NCBI GenBank assembly: GCA_046297935.1
Contig: JBKBHA010000016.1
Span: forward strand, 25,504 to 89,503
Direction of reading: 5' to 3'
Source of the DNA: CAYMZZ01 sp046297935
Lineage (GTDB): Bacteria; Bacteroidota; Bacteroidia; Chitinophagales; Chitinophagaceae
Length of the DNA stretch: 64,000 bases
Below the pieces are notes generated by a model. It made no database searches. It was not told where the DNA came from and was given only the letters and a program-made list of their open reading frames with translations. Made by a program: the position numbers and the translations under genes. This document shows, in pieces, positions 44,674 to 54,121 of the stretch (position 1 is its first letter; the number at the start of each line of letters is the position of its first letter).

Positions 44674-47600
44674 ATGTGTAAAAGAATTTTTTATTGGGCT
44701 TTTTTAGCGTCATGTTGTATGTTTCGGCCAACATTAGTGATAGGTCAGAATTGGGAGAATAAGGTTAAAAATTATAATCCGGTTGCACCGACAGCACACG
44801 AGTTTAAGAAGAACCTGGACATCCCCGTTTCCGAGTATAATGGATTGGCAAATATTTCAGTGCCATTATACTCAGTAGACCTTGATGGAGTTAGTGTACC
44901 AATTTCCCTGAGCTATCATTCGGCAGGAATAGGGGTATCACAGGAAGCAAGCTGGGTTGGATTAGGCTGGGATATGCAATTCGGGAAAATTGTACAGGAG
45001 ATAAATGATCGAGATGACTACGGACAGGGGAACGTGTTTTTGCGACCTGACTGGAACGAAAGCCCGGTACCTTCCAATTACTCTCAAAAGTTTAGTAACA
45101 TGTGGATTGGTATCTTGAATCCTGGGTACAATGACATTGTTCCAGTTGAAACACCTAAGCCCTTCCATTCCTACCGCATTTATTCGGCATATCCTTTATC
45201 AGTTACGGTCCCTGGCTCGTACTTCTTTCAAGGGGTGGTTGATCACCAATACTACATCCCAATTAACGGTAATCGAGACTTGCAGCCGCAGGCGACATAT
45301 ATGGTTAATGATCTAAACTATGACTCAGAGCCGGACATTTTTACTGCGAGTTTTTTGGGTCACAATTTGAAGTTTATTAAGAATCCAGCCAACAGTTCTT
45401 TCATTGTGTTGAATCGAAAAGGTTATAAGATTTCCCGGGCTGGCGAGACTTTTTTAGTGGTGGATCCTTCGGGTGTTGAGTACCATTTCGCAACCAATAT
45501 TCCTGTGGAAAGTTATTCCGTTTCAATTGGAGGTTTAGGAAATGCAGGCCCCAGCTCGACGCAAGCTGAAGTCTCGTCACGTGAATGGGTTTTGACAAAG
45601 GTAGTGACTGCGAATAAACGTGAAATAGTGTTTAATTATCAAATCTCAGCAGCACAATTTGACAATTATCCCTCCTACTCGGAGAAGGCTATTTATATTC
45701 TTAGTTCTTCCAGTCAGCAAATTTCGACGGGCGAACATATTGGATTTCCTTATCAGGCGACGGCTGGAATTGGGCAAAACTTTAATTACTCAAAATCAAA
45801 ACGTGCCTATCTGTCCTCCATCAGCTTTCCCGGAGGCGTTGTGGAGTTTACCCTGGCAGACAGGGATGATATGTTGGGGGCTAAGAAATTGGAGCTGATT
45901 CAAGTGAAGTATGGAACCGAGATCATTTATTCGTTTGATCTTGACTTCAGTTATTTTGATGCAGCAACAATTGGGGGAAATGGGTTTACACCTGCCAATG
46001 CGAGTGCTTTGGGAAATACCCGGAATCTTAGGCTGAAGCTATTGTCGGTCAAGAATCAGGCGAATGAGAAACACCAGTTTTACTACAATGCTGCGAATTT
46101 GCCAGGTAAAAATTCGTTTGCGCAAGACTACTGGGGGTTCTATAACGGACAATTGGCGAACTCTTCGCTAATTCCGAATCCTGGCAGGTTGAACAGTAGC
46201 CAGTTGGGTAATGCCACGGGATTGCCGAGTAATGGCAATAACCATTCTGCGAATCTCGAGTACACAAAGGCAGGTGTTCTGGAGTCAGTGCAATTTCCTA
46301 CCGGAGGGAAAGTAGTTCTGGAATATGAACTGAATCAGTTCGATAACTATTGGGCACCGGATTTCACGTCCACATCGAATACGATTACCAACGGGAATGG
46401 GCTGCGGGTCAAATCGCTAACCTACTACGCCAACTCGACCGAGTTCTCCAAGAAAACTGCGTTTGAGTATTCAGGTGGCATCGCAGCAAGCAATTTGAAA
46501 TTCTGTCGGACGTATTTGTTTAACTCATTGCAGTTGGGTTCAATTCCCTCGATCACTTACCGGGATATTGCTGAGATCAGTGCTAAAGGGTACTATGTTA
46601 GTAATTCCTTAGGAAGCGGAAATGGAGTGGGCTACGCAACTGTAGTGCGGAAGGAAGTTAATCAGAGTGGAGCCAGTCTGGGGAGAATAGAATCAGACTA
46701 TCAGAATATACAGGACATTTCCAGTACCGGCGCAACAACGGCGTTTCTCAACGTTTCGCTTCCTTCCCGAAAATATATTAACAACTACCTTCCAGGTACG
46801 TATAGCAATATGCCGGGCAACGGCAGTCTTTTAGAGCAGCGGGTTTATAATAACCTTTCTGGTACTCCGATCAAGAAAAGTGAGTATACCTACCTAACAG
46901 ACCTTTCAGAAATTCATTATGGCGCTAGGATATTTAACTATTCGCTTGTGTATTGGAATGGTCCAAATGGATGGGTAAGTTCTCCTAAAAGCCTTGTTGG
47001 CTATTATCCCATTTATGATTTGGATAGCCGCGTCAGCACTGTTAAAGTTACGGATGTCGACCAGAATTCGATCGCTCATATCAATGAGACAACTTACTAT
47101 TATGACTCATACGGATTGTTGAAGGAAGAATTGAAAAAGTACTCTACCAACCTGGAACAGATTAGATACTATCGGCCACACGATGATCTATCTCTCCCCG
47201 CTCACTTGGCGATGTTTAATGCGAATCGACTAATGGATATCGTCAAAGTAGAGAGATATAAACGCGACCTTGACTTCAATTTTCCCCGCCGGCTGAATCT
47301 GCTGGAACGAGAATATATCGTACAGGGTAATCTGATTCTGGAGAAAAAAGTGACAACACAGGCAAGCCAGAACGACATTAGTCAACCAATGTTGACGGAG
47401 TTCATTTCTTTCGATTTGTTTGGCAATCCGAGAGAAGTGAACCATACCGGCATTGTAAGTAGCATGATTTGGGATTATGATGGACGATTTGTGACGGCTA
47501 GTGTTCGCAATGCTTCGGCTTCGGAAATCGCCTATACTTCTTTCGAATCTTCGGGCACGGGTAATTGGTCGATTAACGGATCTGCCACCGACGATCCATC

Positions 47601-48453
47601 GGCGATTACCGGGAAAAAGGTCTTAATCCTGAACGGGGGAAACAGTATTTCACGATCGGGTCTTGCCTCCAACAAAGAGTATTTATTGAGTTACTGGACA
47701 AAAAACGTAACGCCCTATGCTATTACCGGAACGATGGCAGGTTATCCCAGAGCCGGACGAACGGAAGGGGCCTGGCGATATTTCGAACACAAAGTATCTG
47801 GTCAGACTTCGGTAACAATCGCAGGTACGGGAGTAGTTGATGAGGTTAGGTTATATCCCTTTGGCGCCATGATGAATACAGCCACATTCGATCCATTAGT
47901 CGGGCTGTTGGATCAATGCGATCAGAACAATCGGATAGTTTACTATGAATATTATAATGATAAACGATTGAAGCTAATTCGCGATCAGAATAGAAATATT
48001 CTCAAAATGTACTGCTATAATCTTTGGGGTGAACAGGACAATTGCCCTGCGCAATGTACAAATACCACAGCAGACTGGCAGAATACGAGCACGCCACTTC
48101 GTTGTCAGGTAAATGGCTCACAAGAGAATACTGGATATCAGGAACAAGAGGAGCGAGACACTAATCCCTGCAGCCCGACTTACAATCAGCTTCAATGGGT
48201 CGTAACAGGGTACAACACGTCGGCATGTCCTTTGCCAAGCAATTGTAATTCTCAAAACTGTACAGGTAATAACAAAAAATGTATCAATGGTGTTTGTGAG
48301 ACTGGAACGCTTGTGGTGGTTTCATCAGAATTGATCGGAAAAGGTCAGTGGCTATGCACGAAGCGCTACTGTTTCAGTGACGGATCATACAGCATATACT
48401 ATGAGACAACGTCGGGTTCGTCCCCATGTCTGGTATTAATTTGCGGAAACTAA
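44674..48453 (+). CDS. large secreted RHS/SpvB-like protein, first component
   Basis: The 1259-residue protein has a signal peptide (about 25 residues, ending LVIGQ). The N-terminal half has ISVPLYSVDLDGVSVPISLSYH, broken here as SVPISLSYHSAGIGV, the opening seen in Bacteroidota proteins that precede DUF6443 proteins. YD-type repeat fragments are visible late (VYYEYYNDKRLKLIRDQN). The last 140 residues are cysteine-rich, with a segment NPCSPTYNQLQW and many CxxxC-like pairs, probably disulfide-bonded outside the cell. It lacks the RHS core end and a toxin domain, so it is probably a shell partner of the protein at 48,997. Confidence 0.8.
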   Translation: MCKRIFYWAFLASCCMFRPTLVIGQNWENKVKNYNPVAPTAHEFKKNLDIPVSEYNGLANISVPLYSVDLDGVSVPISLSYHSAGIGVSQEASWVGLGWDMQFGKIVQEINDRDDYGQGNVFLRPDWNESPVPSNYSQKFSNMWIGILNPGYNDIVPVETPKPFHSYRIYSAYPLSVTVPGSYFFQGVVDHQYYIPINGNRDLQPQATYMVNDLNYDSEPDIFTASFLGHNLKFIKNPANSSFIVLNRKGYKISRAGETFLVVDPSGVEYHFATNIPVESYSVSIGGLGNAGPSSTQAEVSSREWVLTKVVTANKREIVFNYQISAAQFDNYPSYSEKAIYILSSSSQQISTGEHIGFPYQATAGIGQNFNYSKSKRAYLSSISFPGGVVEFTLADRDDMLGAKKLELIQVKYGTEIIYSFDLDFSYFDAATIGGNGFTPANASALGNTRNLRLKLLSVKNQANEKHQFYYNAANLPGKNSFAQDYWGFYNGQLANSSLIPNPGRLNSSQLGNATGLPSNGNNHSANLEYTKAGVLESVQFPTGGKVVLEYELNQFDNYWAPDFTSTSNTITNGNGLRVKSLTYYANSTEFSKKTAFEYSGGIAASNLKFCRTYLFNSLQLGSIPSITYRDIAEISAKGYYVSNSLGSGNGVGYATVVRKEVNQSGASLGRIESDYQNIQDISSTGATTAFLNVSLPSRKYINNYLPGTYSNMPGNGSLLEQRVYNNLSGTPIKKSEYTYLTDLSEIHYGARIFNYSLVYWNGPNGWVSSPKSLVGYYPIYDLDSRVSTVKVTDVDQNSIAHINETTYYYDSYGLLKEELKKYSTNLEQIRYYRPHDDLSLPAHLAMFNANRLMDIVKVERYKRDLDFNFPRRLNLLEREYIVQGNLILEKKVTTQASQNDISQPMLTEFISFDLFGNPREVNHTGIVSSMIWDYDGRFVTASVRNASASEIAYTSFESSGTGNWSINGSATDDPSAITGKKVLILNGGNSISRSGLASNKEYLLSYWTKNVTPYAITGTMAGYPRAGRTEGAWRYFEHKVSGQTSVTIAGTGVVDEVRLYPFGAMMNTATFDPLVGLLDQCDQNNRIVYYEYYNDKRLKLIRDQNRNILKMYCYNLWGEQDNCPAQCTNTTADWQNTSTPLRCQVNGSQENTGYQEQEERDTNPCSPTYNQLQWVVTGYNTSACPLPSNCNSQNCTGNNKKCINGVCETGTLVVVSSELIGKGQWLCTKRYCFSDGSYSIYYETTSGSSPCLVLICGN

Positions 48454-48468
48454 AATTAATTTGATTGT

Positions 48469-48987
48469 ATGGAAAGAATGTTATTCTTCATAATCACATA
48501 CGTGGTTAGTATCTATAGCTTTAATATTCAGTCAGCGGGAGGAGGTCCCATTAGCTTTAACCAGTATGCTGGTAAAAAGATTCTATTGGTAAATATTGCT
48601 TCTGCAAGCTCAAAAGTTGACCAACTTGCAGAGTTGCAACAGCTGCACTCGACTTTCGGAGACACCTTGTCAATCGTAGTGTTTCCTTCCAATAGTTTTG
48701 GCAATGAGCCGTTGTCTAATGAGGCCATAGTCAATTTTTGTCAGCAAAATTATGGGGTGACTTTTCCAATTGCATCGAAGTCTGATTTGATAGGTACTTC
48801 GAAGCATCCCATTTACGAATGGCTAAATAAAGCGGATCTAAATGGATCGGCAAACTGGGAAGTCCGGGGAGACTTTACCAAGTTTCTAGTTGATGAGCAG
48901 GGCGAAGTTGTAGGTGTATTCGCGCCCAATATTCATGTGACTGATTCAACCTTTCAGTCAGCGATTCGGAAAAATTATAACTTTTAA
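48469..48987 (+). CDS. glutathione-peroxidase-fold protein lacking the catalytic tetrad
   Basis: The 172-residue protein has an N-terminal hydrophobic segment (possible signal/anchor). Its fold clearly matches glutathione peroxidases: NIASASS aligns with NVASxUG/NVASxCG, FPSNSFG with FPCNQFG, SNEAIVNFC with SNEEIKEF, and DFTKFLVDEQGEVVGVFAP with NFTKFLIDxxGxVVKRF. The four catalytic residues are all changed: Cys/Sec to Ser47, Gln to Ser76, Trp to Gly134, and Asn to Asp135. It is thus probably a pseudoenzyme. It stands between two RHS genes with 15-nt and 9-nt gaps, so it is co-expressed with them and may be a folding or structural partner. Confidence 0.82.
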   Translation: MERMLFFIITYVVSIYSFNIQSAGGGPISFNQYAGKKILLVNIASASSKVDQLAELQQLHSTFGDTLSIVVFPSNSFGNEPLSNEAIVNFCQQNYGVTFPIASKSDLIGTSKHPIYEWLNKADLNGSANWEVRGDFTKFLVDEQGEVVGVFAPNIHVTDSTFQSAIRKNYNF

Positions 48988-48996
48988 AGTATCGAC

Positions 48997-51900
48997 ATGA
49001 GGACTGCATTCGGCAAAAATATGGCTCTGTTGTGTATTTTCGGCTCGGTTGTAACGGCGGCGGCTGGGCGCCAAAATCCCACAGCACCATATGGCCCAGG
49101 AATGGTCAAAAATTACGTCCGTAGTTGGGAACTGAAAGCCCCAATTCAGGATCCGGCTCAGGTAATGATGGCAAATACTCAACAGGCAATGCAAACCACT
49201 GTTTATATTGATGGACTTGGGAGACCCATTCAAACCGTCCAGAAACAAGGCTCTTTGGACTCAGACCTGCCCGCCACTGACCTTATAAGTTCTCAATTTT
49301 ACGATGAATATGGCAGGGTTCAATATCAGTATCTTCCTTTTGGAGCAAATGCTATTGGGGGTTATCCGACAGCCGATGGAAAATTAAAGTTAAACCCATT
49401 CCAACAACAACAGGAATTTTACCGGACGGACAATCCCACTTCACCGCTGTACAAGCAGCCAGAGTCTAGTTTCTTCAGCAAATCCGTTTTCGAAGCGTCG
49501 CCTTTGGGCAGAATTGAAAAGTCTTTAGCGCCTGGTGCAAACTGGGTAGGAAGTGGACGAGGAGTCGAGCAAGCGTACTGGTTCAATACCACTCTGGATG
49601 ATGTAAAAATTTTGAGTATACCGATTTTGCGTGCTGGTGTAACTTCTACATCAGGCGGAAATCAGACAGTTACCTATCATTGGGGGACACTTCCAGCAAA
49701 TATTTCAACAGTAGCGCTCATGTATAGAACCAGTGGGAGTACAAGTTGGAACAAGTTTCACGGTAGCCCAGTTAGTCCTCGAACATATACAATGCCTTTG
49801 GGACAATATGAGTTTGGAATTGAGATTTACCCAAGTGGCGGATATCCCACGACAATCGTGTTAAATGGTCAGCCTGTTTCAAGCAATTCGATCGAAATGA
49901 CAGGAACATATGCGGCGGGTGAATTGATAAAGAATGTAACAAAAGACGAACAAGGTAAGCAAGTAATTGAGTTCATCGATAAAGAGGGTAGGTTGGTGTT
50001 AAAGAAGGTGCAGTTAACCGCTGGAGAGGATATGGGGACTGGCTCTGGCCTGGCGGGATGGTTGTGCACGCAGTACATTTATGACGAGACAGGGAATCTC
50101 CGCTGTGTTATTCAGCCCGAGGGGATAAAGGCTTTAGCGGCCCAGGGATGGATATTAGATGATGTTATTCGAAACGAGCAGTGTTTCTTTTATGATTACG
50201 ATAATAGAAACAGAATGATTCGGAAGAAAGTCCCGGGAGCCGGGGAAGTTTGGATGGTTTATGATTCCAAAAATAGAATGGTCCTTACGCAAGATGCAAA
50301 CTTGCGCCAACCCTCGAAAAAGAAATGGCAGTATACCACCTATGATGATTTGGACCGGGTCGAATCAACCGGTTTGTTGACAGATCCCAGCAACTTCAAC
50401 AACCAACGATATCACTTGGAGCAGGCGGCTCAGATGTCCAGCTACCCCAATCTAACAATCTACTCCATAGAGGAACAGACCAGGACTTTCTATGACAACT
50501 ACAACTGGCTCGGCAGTTATTCTAATCCATTGACCGGTATCTACGACGTTACACATGACAGCCATTTGTTGCCTGCTTCTGGCAGTTGGCCTTATGCCAT
50601 GGCATCTGTTCAGTCCTCCGATGTCAGGAACCTTGTTACCGGTACCAGAATCAATATCTTGGGAACTTCACAATTCCTGTACACAGTCAATATTTATGAC
50701 CTGCAAGGACGACTGATACAACAAAAAAGTAAGAACATTACAGGCGGTATTGACCTTGCAACCACGCAGTTTACTTGGGCCGGGGTTCCTTTATTGACCA
50801 TACAAAAGCAGGAACGCGCCGGTTCGGCGGCCCAGACAACCGTATCAGTTATTAAAAGCATATTGGACGATTTGAACAGGATTATAAAGATTGAACGGAG
50901 AATAGCTTTTACTGGTGTCAATGGGAATACGATGTCCGACTTTCATCCAATGGTTGAGATCGCCTTTGACGCATTGGGGAGGGTAAAGCGGAAAAAGCTG
51001 GCTCCGACATTTAATAATAATGAGGGACTGGAAATTCAGGAATTTGCGTACAATATAAGGGGATGGAGTTTAGGGATGAACCGGGAATATGCCACAGGTG
51101 GCGATCCTGACCAGCGTTTCTTTGGGTATGGTCTCGCATATGACAACTCCTTGATTGTAGCGGGAGATCTAATAGTTGGCGATTTCGATCGGCAATTTTA
51201 CAATGGCAACATTGCCGGAATGATATGGAAGAGCCAGGGAGACGGTATGCGCAGAAAGTATGACTTTGACTATGACGCGGCAAACAGGCTATTAAAGGCA
51301 GATTTCAGTGAATATGTGTCAGGTAGCCTTTGGAATAATGCCAATATGGATTTTTCCATTACCATGGGCGACGGGATATCAGCATCGTCGGCCTACGACG
51401 ACAACGGGAACATATTAAGCATGACGCAATTCGGTTGGAAATTCGGGACCAGCAACTCCCAACCTATTGACCAACTCACCTATAGCTATCACGGAGGAAG
51501 TAACCGCTTAAAACAGGTATCTGACGCTCAAAATGATTACTTGAGCCAATTGGGTGATTTCAAGTATGATCCAACGACGAAGACGGCAGTTGATTACGAC
51601 TACGATCTCAACGGAAACCTGACGGTAGACAACAATAAAAAAATCAGCGCTATTGAATACAATCACTTGAATCTGCCGCGATTTATTACAATACCTGGAA
51701 AAGGCTCGATTGAGTATGTTTATGATGCTTTGGGTGGCAAACACAAAAAGGTTGTGACAGAAAATGGCGCAACGGTCAATAGCTTAACTACAAACATTGT
51801 CAGCACAACGCTTTATGTGGGAAGCGCGATCTATGAATCAAAAGAATACACCAATCCGGCATTGGCTTCTCTAAGCTACTTTAATCAGCTTCAATTTATT

Positions 51901-53631
51901 GGACATGAAGAGGGGCGGATCCGTTTTGTCAAAAGTAATAGTGCTACTTGTCAACCAACGCTGGATCGATTGGTTTTTGACTATTTTCTGAAAGATCATT
52001 TGGGCAATGTCAGGTCAGTTATCACAGAGCAGCACGATGACATTTGTTATTTGCCAGCAACTGTCGAGAATAACGCCTGGGAAACGGAAGCACAGATATA
52101 CGACATCGAAAACAGCCGACGAGTAGATAGAACGACGACTGGCGCAACGCAGACCAGTTTTGGTAACAAGCTTTACCGAGTTCATGGCGGACTGGCATCC
52201 GAAAAAACAGGCTTGGGGATAGTGATGAAAGTGATGAAAGGAGATCAAGTAAGAATAAGTGCGGAATCATTCTACTCGATGCCGGGCGGAAGTCCTGGAT
52301 CGCCCTCAAGCTTGACAATTACCGAGTTGCTTACGAGCTTTGCTAGCAATGGCATTGTTAGCGGGGCACATAGCGGTGCCACACCCACAAGTGTCAACGG
52401 AAACGGCAATAACAGTAGTTTGCTTTCAGGCTTTTTGAGCAACAACACAACACCTACTCAAACGGCTCGGGCTTTTTTATGTTGGATATTGTTTGATGAT
52501 CAACTTAGATTCGTCGAAGGCGGCGCTGATCCAGTCGGGTCGGGTGCGTCGTCGAGCATATATAAGTTGCACACAGCCTTCATTAACAATCCGGTCAGCG
52601 TAGCTAAGAATGGATTTCTGTATATTTATGTAAGCAATGAAAGCAATTTGCCTGTATATTTTGATAATTTAGTGGCCACGCATACCCCGGGAGCAATTCT
52701 AGAAGAAACGCACTACTATCCGTTTGGGTTGACAATGGCGGGGATATCGTCGAAAGCATTGGCTTTTGGTACTCCGGAGAATAGATATAGGTACAATGGT
52801 AAAGAAGAGCAGCGGGAAGAATTTGCTGATGGCGGTGGGTTGGAGTGGTTGGATTATGGGGCGAGGATGTATGATAATCAGATTGGGAGATGGATGGTTA
52901 GTGACCCGTTGAGCGAAATTTCAAGAAGGCAAACGCCATATAATTATGCATACAATAATCCTTTGCGTTTTATCGACCCAGACGGGATGGCTGTTGAGGA
53001 AATTAATGGAGGTATAAGATATACAGATGACGATGCTGTTGCCGCGTTTATCCAATTACAATCAATTTATGGAGGGAAAAGGGAAGAAAAAAACAAAGAG
53101 AGTGAAGATATTCAGGACCCCTTAAAAGTTCAAGTATTTATATGGTCAAAGGAAGGGGGAAAAGATGTTGGCCATACTGCGATTAGGATTGACGATATAG
53201 TTTATGGATATTATCCAAGCGAAGAAAATGGAACTCCGGGCTATCAGCTTGATGAGCTTTTTGGAAGTGATGGTGAAATGCATGTGAACAATATTGATGA
53301 GTTTAATAAAATATATAAAGGACAAGAAGTGACATATTATCAACTTAATATGACTCCAGAGCAAATGAGAAAGCTTCAGGAAATTTTGATTGAATATACT
53401 AATAACCCTGGCACATATAGACTTACTGGTCAACAATGTACAAGTGTTGCCATAGCGGCGTTGGCAAAAGCTGGGGTTACTATTTATGGCCCAATGAATG
53501 ATTGGCCTGGGCCGATAAAGTATGACGGAGCTGGCGGCCCTGTTTCTCCATCATCTTTTGCTAAAATATTGAAGTGGCATTATAATAAGGAATTGGTTTC
53601 ACGAATAGTTAAATTTACAGTTGGACAGTAA
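48997..53631 (+). CDS. full-length DUF6443/RHS polymorphic toxin with papain-like C-terminal domain
   Basis: The 1544-residue protein has a signal peptide (about 24 residues, GSVVTAAAG). DUF6443 at about 45-170 includes TTVYIDGLGRPIQTVQKQG. YD repeats run through 350-1100. The RHS core is at about 1234-1330, with HYYPFGLTMAGISSKAL, LEWLDYGARMYD, QIGRWMVSDPL and NPLRFIDPDGM. After this boundary comes a 214-residue variable domain. It has His1393 in DVGHTAIRID and Cys1481 in TGQQCTSVAIAAL, in the His-before-Cys order of permuted NlpC/P60-like proteins, so peptidoglycan or protein amide cleavage is a reasonable guess. A lipoprotein immunity candidate follows. Confidence 0.88.
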   Translation: MRTAFGKNMALLCIFGSVVTAAAGRQNPTAPYGPGMVKNYVRSWELKAPIQDPAQVMMANTQQAMQTTVYIDGLGRPIQTVQKQGSLDSDLPATDLISSQFYDEYGRVQYQYLPFGANAIGGYPTADGKLKLNPFQQQQEFYRTDNPTSPLYKQPESSFFSKSVFEASPLGRIEKSLAPGANWVGSGRGVEQAYWFNTTLDDVKILSIPILRAGVTSTSGGNQTVTYHWGTLPANISTVALMYRTSGSTSWNKFHGSPVSPRTYTMPLGQYEFGIEIYPSGGYPTTIVLNGQPVSSNSIEMTGTYAAGELIKNVTKDEQGKQVIEFIDKEGRLVLKKVQLTAGEDMGTGSGLAGWLCTQYIYDETGNLRCVIQPEGIKALAAQGWILDDVIRNEQCFFYDYDNRNRMIRKKVPGAGEVWMVYDSKNRMVLTQDANLRQPSKKKWQYTTYDDLDRVESTGLLTDPSNFNNQRYHLEQAAQMSSYPNLTIYSIEEQTRTFYDNYNWLGSYSNPLTGIYDVTHDSHLLPASGSWPYAMASVQSSDVRNLVTGTRINILGTSQFLYTVNIYDLQGRLIQQKSKNITGGIDLATTQFTWAGVPLLTIQKQERAGSAAQTTVSVIKSILDDLNRIIKIERRIAFTGVNGNTMSDFHPMVEIAFDALGRVKRKKLAPTFNNNEGLEIQEFAYNIRGWSLGMNREYATGGDPDQRFFGYGLAYDNSLIVAGDLIVGDFDRQFYNGNIAGMIWKSQGDGMRRKYDFDYDAANRLLKADFSEYVSGSLWNNANMDFSITMGDGISASSAYDDNGNILSMTQFGWKFGTSNSQPIDQLTYSYHGGSNRLKQVSDAQNDYLSQLGDFKYDPTTKTAVDYDYDLNGNLTVDNNKKISAIEYNHLNLPRFITIPGKGSIEYVYDALGGKHKKVVTENGATVNSLTTNIVSTTLYVGSAIYESKEYTNPALASLSYFNQLQFIGHEEGRIRFVKSNSATCQPTLDRLVFDYFLKDHLGNVRSVITEQHDDICYLPATVENNAWETEAQIYDIENSRRVDRTTTGATQTSFGNKLYRVHGGLASEKTGLGIVMKVMKGDQVRISAESFYSMPGGSPGSPSSLTITELLTSFASNGIVSGAHSGATPTSVNGNGNNSSLLSGFLSNNTTPTQTARAFLCWILFDDQLRFVEGGADPVGSGASSSIYKLHTAFINNPVSVAKNGFLYIYVSNESNLPVYFDNLVATHTPGAILEETHYYPFGLTMAGISSKALAFGTPENRYRYNGKEEQREEFADGGGLEWLDYGARMYDNQIGRWMVSDPLSEISRRQTPYNYAYNNPLRFIDPDGMAVEEINGGIRYTDDDAVAAFIQLQSIYGGKREEKNKESEDIQDPLKVQVFIWSKEGGKDVGHTAIRIDDIVYGYYPSEENGTPGYQLDELFGSDGEMHVNNIDEFNKIYKGQEVTYYQLNMTPEQMRKLQEILIEYTNNPGTYRLTGQQCTSVAIAALAKAGVTIYGPMNDWPGPIKYDGAGGPVSPSSFAKILKWHYNKELVSRIVKFTVGQ

Positions 53632-53644
53632 ACTTTTTTGTGCT

Positions 53645-54007
53645 ATGAAAAATATATTTTTTGCTTCTCTGTTTTTATGTTTTTTGTCATGTAAAAATAA
53701 TCAAGTAAGTAAAGAACAGTTGGTTAGTATGCTAAGGAGTGACGATATAGATAGTATTTTATCTGCAATTGAGCGTATTCAGAATAAGCGAGATACTTCT
53801 ATGCTAATTTACTTGCTTGACAATGCTGATGACCCAAGAATAATCCATAAATTAAAATACAAAGGAATGTCTGTATATCAAGTTAGGATGACTACAATTA
53901 GATTCCTTACAGGTATTGAATCAAATGAAGCCATTACTTATAAGCCAGACAGTGCCATCATAAAATTTTATTTATCTTTGCTTGATAAGGCTCCCCATTC
54001 TCAATAA
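53645..54007 (+). CDS. small lipoprotein, candidate immunity protein for the full-length RHS toxin
   Basis: The 120-residue protein has a lipoprotein signal (ASLFLCFLSCKNN). The rest is helical (EQLVSMLRSDDIDSILSAIER, seen as short repeats like HEAT units). It starts 13 nt after the RHS stop and is followed by an intrinsic terminator. Position, size and low-GC composition match immunity genes of polymorphic toxins. A periplasmic place fits a toxin attacking the cell wall. No family is recognised. Confidence 0.7.
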   Translation: MKNIFFASLFLCFLSCKNNQVSKEQLVSMLRSDDIDSILSAIERIQNKRDTSMLIYLLDNADDPRIIHKLKYKGMSVYQVRMTTIRFLTGIESNEAITYKPDSAIIKFYLSLLDKAPHSQ

Positions 54008-54055
54008 TGAGGCAATTGTCGGGGTGTAAATAGGTCTGTCAAATATGATTTCACT

Positions 54056-54095
54056 AACCACTCTTAGCTGAGTGGTTTTTTTATGCCCTGCCTTC
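54056..54095 (+). terminator. terminator plus TGCCTTCGGCA motif at cassette boundary (copy A)
   Basis: AACCACTC and GAGTGGTT form an 8-bp stem followed by TTTTTTT; then comes ATGCCCTGCCTTCGGCAGCC. A near copy (AACCACTC, T run, ATGCGATGCCTTCGGCATGC) lies at 59,576-59,620, after the immunity gene of cassette 2. Confidence 0.75.
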
Positions 54096-54121
54096 GGCAG
54101 CCAAGCTAAAACTTAAACATT

